Shown in pieces: positions 24,667-36,729 of a stretch of DNA of 64,000 nt. The position numbers and the translations under genes are program-made. Below the pieces are notes generated by a model that was not told where the DNA came from, made no database searches, and saw only the letters and a program-made list of their open reading frames with translations. The DNA is from Stictocephala bisonia (lineage: Eukaryota; Arthropoda; Insecta; Hemiptera; Membracidae). The DNA lies in NCBI GenBank assembly GCA_035578905.1, contig JAQJVL010000001.1, positions 5,459,293 to 5,523,292 on the forward strand. Direction: 5' to 3'. Each line of letters starts with the position of its first letter. Positions within the stretch are counted from its first letter, which is position 1.

Positions 24667-25000
24667 AGGTCGGCACTGGTGGCGCAGTGCTGTAACCCAG
24701 CTACTTGGGGACAAAGTGTTAGGGAGATTGTAGGCGATAGGTTCCATCGGTCCTCTTAATACCGACATGGCGTCCGCTCAATAATTGCCATCGACGTGGA
24801 CACAACTAGAGAAGTCTGGGGTGTCCATGTTGGATGGTAGTCAAGGTTCAGATGTGGTGTAGGGAAGAGAACTGAATGTCAGACTGGTCAGTTAGCTGAA
24901 AATCAGAGCAACACAAAGTTTTCGGATTCCACGTAAAGCTGTAGGTCCCATAGTTGCCCTGGCTATTGGGCTATTAATAAATAGTCCTTTCTGAGCTAAG
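24667..25000 (+). mobile_element. Possible tRNA-derived SINE
   Basis: A GC-richer block in AT-rich surroundings. It starts with GGCACTGGTGGCGCAGTGC, in which TGGCGCAGTGC fits a polymerase III A box. A weak B-box-like GGTTCCATCGG follows about 55 bases later, then a unique body. No poly-A tail or second copy is present in the window. The call rests on composition and the A box only. Confidence 0.3.
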
Positions 25001-25879
25001 TCTAACTCAGATAGTAACAATGACATACATTCGTTCATATTGACTCATCACAATTATTCGAAATCCATATTCGCCCAAATCTTTACGATCGGCGTCTTTA
25101 GAATAAATTAAAAAAAATAAATAAAAGTACAAAATGCAAAAATTTTATGGTAATCCAATTTTCTAGTTCACTAACATGTACTAAAATCTTTAGTAGTCAA
25201 TAAAGCCTTTACATTAAGTATACAGGAATAACAAGGCCCTTAAGTACAAAGGAACATAACACTTGGTTTTAAGAGGAACTGTAATTGCTATCCTCTAACA
25301 AAGGAATCACTTGACAAAAAGTCAAAGATGTCGAAAGTGAATTCCGTTCATTACAGCAAAAGCTTTTTCCTTTTTTATGATTACGAACTAATAATGTAGT
25401 GAACTGAATATTTATAAATTACTATAACTAAGTTTAGTTATTTATTAAAATAATAGTGATATTAAATATTTATAATAAACTGGTTGTTTACTCACACACG
25501 TAAGACATGATAAGTCTTTTGTTTATCTTATAGATGAAAAATAAGATTAAATTTATCTAGTTTTATCATTAATTGTGCAATGTTACCGAGCAGTTATATT
25601 CAAAGAAATTTGCTAAATTTAACTTCCTTAATTATTCTACTTGAAATAGACGTTGTCTGCTTTTATACTTGGCAATTATACAGTTGATACCTGCCAAATG
25701 TATTTTACGGGTTTGGATGTAAATTATTATTTTAATTATACTGAGAATGGGAGGGATAACTACGACGTTGATTTCACTTCCCTGTATATTAAGTTAATGT
25801 TGCTGAATGCATGTAACATTTATTGAATGGATTATTTATTCTTGCTTTTACCTCGTATTATTCATTGACCTCAAATAGA

Positions 25880-26050
<171 letters not shown>

Positions 26051-26639
26051 GATGTTGTTTAAGAAACCTTTCCAAACAAATTCCTTTGACATTATCCGCT
26101 CCTTGTCTCTGTGTCTCAGTTTGCCTCGGATATCCTTTGAGATATTTTTCAGAACACTATATTATTCTCTCCTCCATGTGGCTATAGTCTAAGTGAAATT
26201 AGGTTTTTACTCTTACTGTTTTCATTATTATTTTCAATTTGTATCAATTTTATCAAATCCATCTATGGGACTACTTAGCTCATTTATTTCATAACAGTGC
26301 ATTTTTTACTGAGTATTTCAATGCTGTTATATAACGACGGTCCGAACTCTTAAAGTTAAATTTAGTTGGACCTCCAGTAATTTTTACCCGTGAACAAAAG
26401 GTTAGAAACAGGACAAAATAAATACAAAGTCTTGTAGGAATCACTGTATTTGCTAATAAGTGTGTCTTTTGTAATTAATTAAAGTTAAAAATGTTTCACC
26501 TAATAAAAGGATCAACTCATTTCGACAACAGATTGTAAAATATAGTTAAATTTTTTTCACATGAAAACTTACAATGTTAAATGTCCACTGTAACCTCAGA
26601 ACTATGTAAATATTTAATCTTATGCAAAAGTTACGTGAT

Positions 26640-27345
26640 AACCAGAACCAAAACTGTGCAGAAATTTACTGGATTATCGTGGGGAGCCAAAGCAAGTTTC
26701 CCTGGTTTAATCCACTGTTGAATATTGTGCTCCCGTGTGGCTTAACAGTGCACATGTACGAGAGGTTGATATACAACTAAATAGGGTGATGAGAGCTATC
26801 AGCTGTTTCCCTCTACATGTCTTCCAGTGCTGTGCTACATAGCTCCTCCGGATATAAGACGCAAAGTGCACATCTCGGTGATTCCAAATATGCCCTATTT
26901 ACTCTAAATCTCCCCATTTTGCGAGATATTCCACACTGTGCAATTCGACATAAATCTAGAAAACCACCTTTACGACTGGCTTTCCAGTTAATCTGAAACG
27001 AATGTTTGCCATAAACCAATTGGGCGTTAACCTGGGATATGTTTGACGGTCGAAATAAGCTTCTGGGATCAAACCGTATGACTGTCTTCGGTGGATGAAC
27101 CTTCCCTGTAAGGAATGGACTATATTGAGTTGCTTTCGCAATGATGTGGGAAGATGCAACTACTGGAAATATAAATATGAAATGGAGAATGATTAGTCAT
27201 TGTGATTGAGGTGTCCAAGTTCAAACTATGGATCACATAGCTAGTGAATGGCCATTGCGTTCTTTTCATGGGTATTAGCTGGCTTCAATTCAATCATGGA
27301 TTAAAACTCAATTTAAACACCAAGATACAAGTACTTTGGACTTTA
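26640..27345 (+). pseudogene. Non-LTR reverse transcriptase C-terminal pseudogene
   Basis: The plus strand encodes, in shifting frames, the recognisable tail of a non-LTR ORF2 protein. In order these are FTGLSWGAKASFP (about 26664-26705), VEYCAPVWLNSAHV (about 26725-26763), LNRVMRAIS, CYIAPPDIRRKVHISV (about 26832-26880), and finally a CD-stop-G..VQTMDHI zinc-binding-type motif (about 27198-27235). In the last motif the second cysteine codon region holds a stop. At least two frameshifts and several stops are present. The catalytic palm is absent. The family is distinct from the elements at 17 kb and 34-37 kb, and it is an older, decayed insertion. Confidence 0.75.
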
Positions 27346-27846
27346 GATTTTATTTACGTATAATTTATTAATATGATTTTTAATTTCTATATTTATTCCT
27401 GTTTGGTATATAGAATATATTGATGAGAATATAATGATATTAGTTTAGTTTGGTGGTGGCTGGCTCTTAAAATCATATGGTATATTTATTGTATGACCTA
27501 TTAAAATAATGACATATTGTATCTCCCCCCTCCCAATCATTATTCATAAGCACATTACTAAGCAGCCCTCACCTCAACCTACTTTATTATTGTTACCATT
27601 TACCATCAGCTATCCATTATTGATGATGAATAACTGCACTCTTCCCAGCTACCACTCTCCTTATGTTAGTAACTACTCATTACTATCAGATTCAGAGTTA
27701 AAAATCCAGGTAATCAAATAAAACTGCTATTATTGCAACAAAAACACAAACAACGTACTAAGGAAAAAGTAAAAATGTAGAAAGCAAATAAACAAACAAG
27801 GGCTGGTTCATACATGATATAATTTAAAAGGAAAACAAAAAACAAA

Positions 27847-27878
27847 GTTAAGGTTAGGTTAGGTTAGGTTATGTTTAA
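27847..27878. repeat. Interstitial (TTAGG)n run
   Basis: AAGGTTAGGTTAGGTTAGGT contains about four units of TTAGG, the canonical arthropod telomere repeat, far from any chromosome end signal. A longer degenerate run in the opposite orientation is at 58147-58225. Confidence 0.7.
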
Positions 27879-30107
27879 ATTATGTTTAAAATAAACGTAC
27901 AAACATAGGTAAACTCATTTAACAGGTAAACATCAATATTGACTACACCTTAGAATCAGCGACGTAATCCCGGACGATGTAAAACTTTTTTTCCAATCAT
28001 GAACTTTTTTAGTCCTCTTTCAAATTTAAAGAAATTTCTTTCCCTTTTTAAAATTGAGTTAAATTGGGTTAAAAAGTTTTAAACAATTTATACACTTTTG
28101 ATTTTCATTAAATGTTGTATGGTTTCTTAGAAGAGTAATATTGTTTTTAATACAATTCATGGTGTAGTTTACTACCAGTTTAAAGAATAATTGAGCACGA
28201 CTCGTACTTTTCTGCCACTTTCTTTTCTTATATTGAAGAAAATTACTAACATTTTGAATTACATTATTTTACCTATTTCTCTTGAAGAGTCAAAATTCAA
28301 GCAATAATGTTGAAAATTTAGTTGTATAAATGTCATATACCTAACGAAATTAGGGTGAGGTATTTAAAATACATTTTACTAGAAAAATAAATTTTCTATT
28401 AAAACAAAGTTATTGCACATAAAACTTATATTATTGCACAAAATATAGCTAAACATTAATAACAAACTGTGTACTTGGCAAGATATCCAGAGGATACAGA
28501 GAGTTCACATTGATGCATCTTGATTTATCAAGCAATATAAAATCACAGAGTATTATCATGGGAACCCTATCCATAAATGGTTATTTATTTTATTTATTTA
28601 AGTGCTACCAAAACATCTAATGCCTATTCCATTAAAGCACTAATGAGAAAAAGAAAATTTTTATAACAACAAAAAGGAATAGCAAGATCTTGTTTGTCAG
28701 AAGCACCACATAACACTATTTTTTCAGTTCTAAAAACAAGAAAGAGACAAGTCAAATATTCAATTCTTCCAACAGAGTTCTCAAAACCGAAAAAAATCTA
28801 TAAAAATGTACAACACATGAAATTGCTTAACAAAAAAGATATAACTTAAAAAAATATATTATTATAACAAACAAATAGCATTTATGCACCTAAGTATATT
28901 AAACAAGGAACTATATTACCAGAACAATTTTATAACAAAAGCAACAAAAGTAAATATTTATCTTATTTTTCATACTACTATTTAAAAGCCATACTGGAAG
29001 GTTGTTTGGCAAGCCGATCCAGAAATGGCAAGGGTTTTAATAGATACAATAGAGCATGTTATTTATTCATGCAAACATTTAAAGAATCACACATACATTT
29101 ATATTAAACTATCTTCTTGAATCACAGTTCAAATTAAAATATTCTAAGCTAAATGGTTTTCTTTTTCACAATTTCAAAATGGAACATTTTCCAAAAGTAC
29201 TAAAAACAATGTTTAAAAAAAAGAAACTATAGTAAACGATATTTCTTACTAAAATAAAACACTCTAATGTATATGGTGAAGCGCAAAATCAAATAAGATA
29301 AAATGTTATGTGTAAGTTTTAGAAACTTGATTTATATGATACAATTAAATTATAAATTATTAAATTATAATTTGAAACTTACATTAGTAAGAATATAAAA
29401 TTAACACTCCTTACCCTTCCTAAGAGAAATATATCATATAATCTTAATTAAGCCTGAAAAAGTATAAATTTCAAGTTATTCTAAAAACCTACGTAGAAGT
29501 AATCCTAATAGTACATAGAATACAAACAAAGCAAAACGGAATGTATTAGGCGTAAAACAATCTCTGAACAGGCGACGGCTTTATGGGTTCACATTTCTGA
29601 GTTTTCCACCAATTTAACTAAATCACAAAACCCCACCTGGCCCTCGAAGGCATGTTACAACCCCATTACAAGATGTTATATGTTTCTGTTTTGTTGTAAA
29701 ACAAAATTTATTACTATTTTAAGAAGATTAAAATCATACATTATATTAAATCAACATTATCTATAATAATAATAAGAAGAAATGTAAGTTTCATTAGTAA
29801 AATTATCATAGTAAAATAGCAAATTCATGTATTTTTTTTATTTTTCTCCCAAAAAAATATATAATCTACCAACTGAAAATTACGGTCCATACTTCTTTAT
29901 ACATAATACGTGAAGCCGTTTTTTAACGCAACTTCTCCCCTATTTCTTGACCAATTTAAACGGTTGAGGTGTCAACAAATATTTCTCTGCTTGTAGTGCT
30001 ATAAGGTCTCTCTATTCTTCAATATTTTCTGAAATCAAGGAAAGTCCTGAAAGTACGTTTTTCTACTATTAGAATAACATGGAGAGAGGTTTAAATAAAT
30101 GAAAAGT
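27879..30107. other. AT-rich spacer, no feature seen
   Basis: No coding or repeat structure recognised. TTTATTTTATTTATTTAAG near 28580 could be a retroelement tail on the minus strand, but no coding remnant follows. Confidence 0.4.
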
Positions 30108-30158
30108 AACATCTGTTAAAATTTAAATAATTATTTCCAACACATTTTAACAGATGTT
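30108..30158. repeat. 15-bp perfect inverted repeat
   Basis: AACATCTGTTAAAAT (30108-30122) and ATTTTAACAGATGTT (30144-30158) can form a hairpin with a 21-base loop. Context is AT-rich and function unknown. Confidence 0.6.
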
Positions 30159-30354
30159 GGAATGTAAACTATGGTATTTTTTTGTAATATTGAGGATGTT
30201 AGATATTTCATATTGTTAAACAAGGGGAGGTTTTAAGCATGGTTTTATGTATATTATAGTTCCACTCCACTGAGCTGGAGAAAATCTAAAGCAGTTATTT
30301 TATTTAGACTTATTTAATTATTCCATAGCTGTTAAACAAAAAACAAAAAAAATT

Positions 30355-30695
30355 GGGTGTGCGTCGGACCACACGGTGGAAGTTATACTTCTTTGGCCAT
30401 TCTCATACACCCACTCACGCACACAAACAGACAGGATATATAAATGAAATATAAGTCATTTTTCAATATTATTCAATATATTTATCTTCAATATATTATA
30501 CGTGACTTCATTATTATATTATACACCTATATTATCATTATCAGTAATTTCTTCGATTAAATTTCTTCGATTAACAATCGATTAATCGATAGTTCTTAAA
30601 AATTTGTTCTTACTTTTCAGCGTGACGCGGTTTCTCGACCAACATCCCATCCCAAAGTAACTAACGGGCGCAAAGAAGTATAACTTCAAAAATGA
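30355..30695. mobile_element. Possible short inverted-repeat element
   Basis: GAAGTTATACTTCTTTG (about 30378-30394) is matched by its exact reverse complement CAAAGAAGTATAACTTC (about 30671-30687). The outer flanks are GC-richer (GTGCGTCGGACCACACGG on the left, ACTAACGGGCG on the right). Length and structure would suit a small non-autonomous DNA element. No target-site duplication is evident. Confidence 0.45.
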
Positions 30696-31590
30696 AATGA
30701 ACAGATTTGAGATAGGCTAAATAATATCATAATAAATATGTTGTAGTAACGAAAATACTGTTTGTAAATTCAATATTGTAATTTTAAGTGATACAGTTTA
30801 GTGAGTTTATCTACTAATATTTGTATTAAAATTCACAGGCCGAGGTGTCATGAATGACGGGGTAGCACGCCAGGCGAGCAAGGGTATATCCTATTATTTC
30901 TGAATACACTTAAGATGTTTTTAACTTGTAAGAAATATTTAGTAAATGTTTATATTTAAATTATGAAATGATTTAAGAATTAAAAATTCGTCAATAAACC
31001 ATTAATGGCATAAATGAGATAAATACTGATATTTGCATGCAATAAAACGATAAATATACCAATAAATAATGGAAAGAGTTGAGTTGTTAGTGAAAAACAA
31101 CAAATATCAGCTTTTAAAGGATATTACTTTATATCACATTGTGTGTAATATTTTAATTAAACACTTTATCAAAAGAAACGTAGACGTAAACTAGTTAAAT
31201 TTTGTTAAGGATAATTCCTAAATTATTATAACTTAATCTATTTATTAATATAATTACTTTGCAATTTATTGTTTATATGTTCTATTTATGCATTTAGGGT
31301 AATGTTTAAAACATAAAACAAATTGTTTTGATTTAAATTGAAATATAAATTAAAATTAAACAGTTAAAACATTATAATTATTATTTTTGGTAGTTTTTAT
31401 TCGTCCTCATATATTTATTATTTTCCAAACCTCTTAGTTTACGCTGACCTGAGAGCTAGCGAAGAGTCAGTCGATAAGTTAATCAGTTAATGACAGTTTG
31501 AACAGTGGCAGAGTAAAGTATTGGTGGTGACAGTGTTTAGTAATTAAATTAACTATTATGATATTCTAGTGACAGTGCGTTTGTTATATA

Positions 31591-32032
31591 GAATGGACTA
31601 ACCCACAAAATTAAGTGCAAATTTGGACTATCCCCCATTAGAACAATGTTAATCCAAATGTCATTTTGTTGTAAAGTCAAAATGGACTAAACTGTGACAT
31701 GCCTTTTATTTTTTTGCTCTATTCTCCTTTATACTCTATGTAGGTCTTACATAGTTAGGTGTAACAGTAAAATGGACTAACCTTAATGTTAAAATGGACT
31801 AACCCACAATGGACATGGAAGCAAAACGGACTACTCAATTTTGGAAGCAATTTTGGAAATGAAATATTGTGTTTTTTTTTAAATAATTTACCAAACAGTA
31901 TAATTCTATGGGTTTAATCTGTCAGATTACAAAAAAATCACAATCCAGATCAACTTCTGACCTAAGATATGATTTTTTTAACTTTAGCACTTAATATCTC
32001 AAAACTTACTTTTTGGGGTTAGTCCACTTTGC
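31591..32032. mobile_element. Inverted-repeat element with ATGGACTAACC motifs
   Basis: GAATGGACTAACCCACAAAA at the left end faces TTTTTGGGGTTAGTCCACTT at the right end as an imperfect ~20-bp inverted repeat. Inside, (A)ATGGACTAAC-like motifs recur at about 31626, 31680, 31772, 31792 and 31829. TAGTGACAGT lies outside both ends (31568 and 32049) and might be a flanking duplication. No coding capacity. Confidence 0.5.
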
Positions 32033-32429
32033 CTTTAGGGGCTTCATATAGTGACAGTATTCCGAGCAGTGTCGGTCATTAGGTGAACAGTGTATTAATT
32101 GTTGTAAATAAATTTGAATGATTAATTGAGAGTCAAAATAATGTCTAAGTAATAATGTTAGTTTATAAACATTTCATAGTGTGTACTCAGTGATTTAGAA
32201 CTTAAATTATTATAATTTAGTAGCCAGAAGTGGAATCGACTTATTTATTTTGGATCCTGTTTGACTTTTTACAATTGCATACAGTTGCCGTTGGATTCTA
32301 AATATTTAACAGTGCAGAAAAACTTTGATAGTTATAAAGAGCATTTTTAATAACAACTACATTCACCACATTTTTAATTTTTGTAAAAAAGTTATGAATC
32401 CTTTGTTTATAATCTTCCTTATTAATTTG

Positions 32430-33385
32430 CCATCTGGGATCTCAGCACTCGTAAACGAAATTTGCAGCTATTCACCAAGAACTTTGAGTAGCCACTCCTT
32501 CTGGATTTACCCGAGCATGGTGGCAACTTCTTTCTCTCTAATCCAACTGTACAAAGCTCGAGACATCCTCTACAAACCATCATGGTTCTTATCACTAGCG
32601 ATTACTTTCTTGGTGACCTACCAAAACGTAGTGTAGATGCCTCTCTGCCTCCCTTACCTGAGTTGATGCTCGAGAATGATGGCAACTGCTAATTCTCTTA
32701 TCCGGCTGTTCAAAATCTCGAAACTACCTCTTTAAAAAATTTTGATCCCCATCTTTAATAAACCCTTCCTTGGTTATTTACCAAGAACGTAGAGTGATCT
32801 ATGACTTCCACTTATTCTGGACGATTGCTTAACAACGATGGCAACTGGTTATTGCCTAATCCGTTTGATCAAAGCTCGAGACTACCTCTTTAAACCATTT
32901 CCCTCCTCATAATTCGTAAACACTTCCTTAATGATTTAACAAGAACGTAGAATGATCTGTGATTTCCACTTAATCTCAACGATTTCCCGGGAATGATAGC
33001 AAGTGCTATAATTCTTATCTGGCTGTTCCAAGCTTCAGACATCCTCTGTAAGTAATTTTGTTTCATATAACTCATAAACCCTATCCTTGTGACTTACCAA
33101 AAATGTAGGGTGGGGCTATATGTAATTTCCTCTTATTCTGGATGATTGTCCGAGAAAAATAGCAAATAGTTATTCCCATATCCGGTTAGTCCAAGCTTGA
33201 TACAACCTCTGTAAGCTATTTTGGTTCCAATCACTCGTAAATCCTTTCTTGGCGACTTACCAAGAACGTAGAGTAGAAGATTCTGTGACTTCCACTTATT
33301 CTGGACGATTGCCCGAGCGTGGTGGCAACTGCTTTCTCCCTTATCTGGCTGTTTCAAGATGGAAACAACCTCTTCAACTGATTAA
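32430..33385. repeat. ~160-bp tandem repeat, ~6 diverged units
   Basis: TGGCAACT-type markers recur at 32521, 32680, 32839, 32997, 33160 and 33323. Shared blocks are TTACCAAGAACGTAGAGT, ACTTCCACTTATTCTGGACG and a TCCAAGCT(C/T)GAGAC-like block. Units differ by about 20-25%, so this array is old compared with the 140-bp or 75-bp arrays. Open frames on both strands are incidental. Confidence 0.85.
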
Positions 33386-34237
33386 TTTTCACGTGTTAAT
33401 TACATGGTTCTCCCTTACTCTATCACATATCCTTAGACATCTAAACATGTAAATACATGTCGTAAAAGAGTCTTTTTTAAACAATCATTGGTATATTGAT
33501 GTTATTTTTGGAAGTCATTTACGAAAGAGTGTAAATGTTGCAATTAAAAAAAAATTCTATTAGGGACTTATTTACTAAAATACAAATTTACATTTAATTT
33601 TATATGTTGTAAATAAATAACTTTACATAAATTGCACTCATGCAAAATTTTATTGAAATGCTCTTTGGTTAATTCAAGAACAAATAATCTTCCGTGAATT
33701 ATAAACACCTTAACCAATAACATTTTCAGTAGTTTTTATTATCTATAAACAATATGTTATTTCCACCTACAGTATTTAATGTTATAGTTTTATGCTCCGT
33801 GTAATAATTAATATAGCCTAGTTCATCCTAAATTGTATGTATAAAAAAGTAAATGGTAAATGCATTATTTTAGACAGCTTTCAATAATTTATGTAACGTT
33901 CAACTAATTAGCTCTTATGCCTAAATTTAAAACGCATTGAAAAATCTAGAGTGGCCAGGTTGAAACATTTAAGGAGTTTTAGTTGTTCTGTTACGTTGCT
34001 CAGGATCAGCAACGTATATTTCTATCCTAAATAATTGTTATTAATAATATTTTACAGGTTATAATAATAATACCTAAATAATAATCCTAAACGGGATCCT
34101 AAATAATTATTATTAGATCCAAGATGTCATTTTCAATCATCTCGGACCAACTTGGAAGCCGCAAGGAAGTGATACTATAATGGGTCGACAGCTTGGAAAA
34201 CCCCTTTAGTCTGTTGAGTTTCACGGAGATACGATAT
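33386..34237. other. AT-rich spacer, no feature seen
   Basis: Nothing recognisable apart from short direct repeats of CCTAAATAAT around 34027-34105. Confidence 0.4.
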
Positions 34238-34295
34238 ATTATGGTATAATGTACCATAATACGATTTCCGGAGTACCGACGAATCCGGAAATCGT
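34238..34295. repeat. Two adjacent perfect hairpins
   Basis: TATGGTA..TACCATA (about 34238-34257) is followed at once by ACGATTTCCGGA (34261-34272) and its complement TCCGGAAATCGT (34284-34295) around an 11-base loop. They lie about 70 bp outside the 3' end of the minus-strand retrotransposon and may be an insertion-site feature. Confidence 0.6.
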
Positions 34296-34439
34296 AGATC
34301 TGCGCTGGTTTTTTACAGAATTATTCATGCAAAGATACGTGGTTTACGGATATTCGTCAGATAATTAATATGATTCTTTATTGGTATAAAGATACAATAA
34401 CCTAATGGGGGCACAAGTCATACAAATAACTAAATATAA

Positions 34440-35005
34440 AATAAATGCACAATCATGTACACTACAGAAGGCATGGTCTATCAAGACGTTTTTGAGTTGA
34501 TTTTACAAACGTTAAAGTTTGTTTCGTGTTTCAATGCTATTAGGAGAGCATTGAAAAGCCGCGACCCACACTACTGAAGGTAATGTTTAGAAAACAATGT
34601 GCGATGTCTAGAAACTAGAAGATTAGCTCTATTTCGAAGGTTAAAATTATGACTTACGGTTAAATTGGGAAAGAGATATGGATTATTCTTGACGAAGGAC
34701 AAAGTTTCCAAAATATAGAAAAAAATAATGTGAATATTTTTTGGATCTGAAAAACTAATCGCAATGAGCTCTGCTGTTTAGTTTAAATATTAACCTCGAC
34801 ACTTTCTTTTGGAGAATGAAAAGATATTCTGTTATCGATGGACTGAAACCCCAGAGAGGGATCCCGTAATACAAGTGAGGATACAAAATTCCGTAATAAA
34901 ATGTGATAATACTGTTAATATTAAGATAGAAATGACAAACTTCTAATAAGAAAAGCACCAGAGCTCACCAAACGGGATACTTTATTTACATGACTACTGA
35001 ACATG
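34440..35005 (-). pseudogene. ORF2 C-terminal tail (downstream half)
   Basis: On the minus strand from about 35000 down: VNKVSRLVSSGAFLIRSL, then after damage FYYGILYPHLYYGIPLWG, ILQKKVSRLI, a NFNLRNR/LFSKHY region and a terminal LIDHAF motif. This is the usual order after the polymerase thumb in this class. It lacks the catalytic palm, which lies upstream beyond the nested insertion. Confidence 0.75.
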
Positions 35006-35766
35006 AAGAAAAGACAAAGTACTTAGGTATCACAATTGACATAAACCTGAACTGGAAAGCCCATATTGACATCTTATGAAAAAAGCTTGCATCAGGCACC
35101 TATGTGATAAGAAGAATAAGGGAGATATCTGGAATGGCTGCCGCCAGAACTGCATACTTTTCTCTATTTGAATCCCATCTCAGATATGGTATTGCAGCTT
35201 GGGGTGGAACTACCAACACTAATATGGAACGAGTCTTCTTGCACCAAAAGAAAGTAGTAAGATTCCTGGCAGGTCTTGGATTCCAAAGCAGCTGCAGAGA
35301 ACCCTTCCATGAGCTTAAAATAATCACTGTACCTGCGATATACATCACCGAGGTGATCTTATTAACAGCTGTTTCAACCTCGGCAAGACTTGGAGACTAT
35401 CACAAGTACAACACAAGAAACTCCTCTGCTTTCTCTCTTCCTACACACCACCTTACCTTCTTTGAGAAGAAGCCATCCTACAAAGGGGCAAAATATTTCA
35501 ACACTACCTGACCACCTGAAGGAAGACACAGGAACACAGTTCAAGGGAAAGCTCCTACGATGGCTCCAACGTCACCCCTTCTACTCTGAGAAAGAATTCA
35601 TGAACTAAAACCAACAAAACTGATGACAGGAACTCAAAACTATATTTTTTTTTTTTTTTTTTACTCATGTAGTGTATAACTTATATCTTAAATGTAACTT
35701 TGTATTGACGCCAATACCAGTTTATACAACTGTGTAAATAAAGATTATTGTCTATTGTCTATTTGT
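35005..35766 (+). mobile_element. 5'-truncated non-LTR element nested in the older one
   Basis: The plus-strand element starts abruptly inside the reverse-transcriptase tail. It carries a C-terminal coding part (35010-35608), a 3' UTR with an 18-base T run (about 35645-35662), AATAAA at 35737-35742 and the terminal microsatellite ATTGTCTATTGTCTATT. Short tandem repeats at the 3' end, rather than poly-A, are typical of CR1/L2/Crack/Daphne-like clades. It is opposite in orientation to, and different in sequence from, the host element, so it is a separate, later insertion rather than a twin-priming inversion. Confidence 0.8.
35010..35608 (+). pseudogene. Reverse-transcriptase C-terminal fragment
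   Basis: Motifs in order: EEKTKYLGITID with NLNWKAHI, a stop at about 35078-35080, then RRIREISGMAAARTAYFSLF, SHLRYGIAAWGG, LHQKKVVRFLAG, YHKYNTRNSS and FEKKPSYKGAKYFN. A frameshift follows, and the end reads DHLKEDTGTQFKGKLLRWL. The 135-residue uninterrupted part (35104-35511) and the few lesions show a younger copy than the surrounding element. No catalytic residues are included. Confidence 0.8.
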
Positions 35767-36720
35767 TGATGACAAGGCCAAGTGGAATTGACTGAATGTA
35801 CAACAGACTCACCGAGAAAGCAAACCAAATCAAGTTCATCTCGATTTTGTAAAATTCAATCAATCTAGTATTATAAGTGATAACACTTAATTTTTTAGAA
35901 GCGAACATATTGCCTTTGAAAATATCTACTTGAAAGTACTTTGCGCGAGTAAAGGCTTTGTCACCTCAGAAAATGTCACCAATGAGTCGTCTGCAAACAA
36001 ACTGACACTTACTTAAAGGACACTAGAGTCGACATCATTGATGAAACAAGAAAGAGCAAAGGTCCGATAATAGAGCCTTGAGGACACCGACTAACGTGCG
36101 TTTTATATCTGAACGGATAGTTTGGATAGCTGGCTTTTTTAGTTTGGCGTTTTATATCTGGCTTGGATAGTTTGGAATATTTACGTAAGGAATTTCAACA
36201 CATTACCATCTCTACAATTTATAAAAGTGAATCCATTGAGCAGGAACTCCACGTACACAAATTCGGTTAAGTACTTGAAGTGATCTACTAAACCGAAAGC
36301 TTTGCTTAGGTCGAGGAATACTTTGACAACTTAGTAACATTTATTAAGAACTGAAACAATTTGACGAATCAGATGAAACAATAAGCATAAGTGGTAGATC
36401 TATTTTTCAGAAAAACAAACTGGTATTCATAAATCACTTTAAAAGATACCAAGAATTCAAGTAGTCCCGTATTAAGAGCTTTTACGAAGATTTTAGAAGG
36501 AGCAGAATATGTTCAAGAAGCAGTTTGTCATGTCATCGTCTGTGTCATCTGAGATAAGGACGTCACGCCACGTTTCATGCTTCAGTAATAAGTTAAAATG
36601 GTGGATATTTTCTTCATTAAAACAACGCTTTCTCTGAAACTCGATGGGATCCAGGATTAGAACTTACTTGAAGCAGTTTGGCATGATGGTCAGATAATCT
36701 TGATACCAAAACATTGTACC
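35767..36720 (-). pseudogene. Reverse transcriptase palm region (upstream half)
   Basis: On the minus strand the fragments occur in order: a pre-RT linker with LLKHETWRDVL, FLKNRSTT (about 36391-36415), KVFLDLSKAFG (about 36292-36325), CPQGSIIGPLL (about 36058-36091), and the catalytic SLFADDSLVTF (FADD codons about 35985-35997). These correspond to RT motifs from the N-terminal side through the xxDD active site. Frames change several times and stops are frequent. The region ends in LGLVIN at the junction with the nested plus-strand element. Confidence 0.8.
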
Positions 36721-36729
36721 TAAAGTGGG

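Noticed and set aside
32325..32636. 103-residue plus-strand frame
   Set aside because: It overlaps the first units of the 160-bp array and has no ATG start or domain; other units do not keep the frame.
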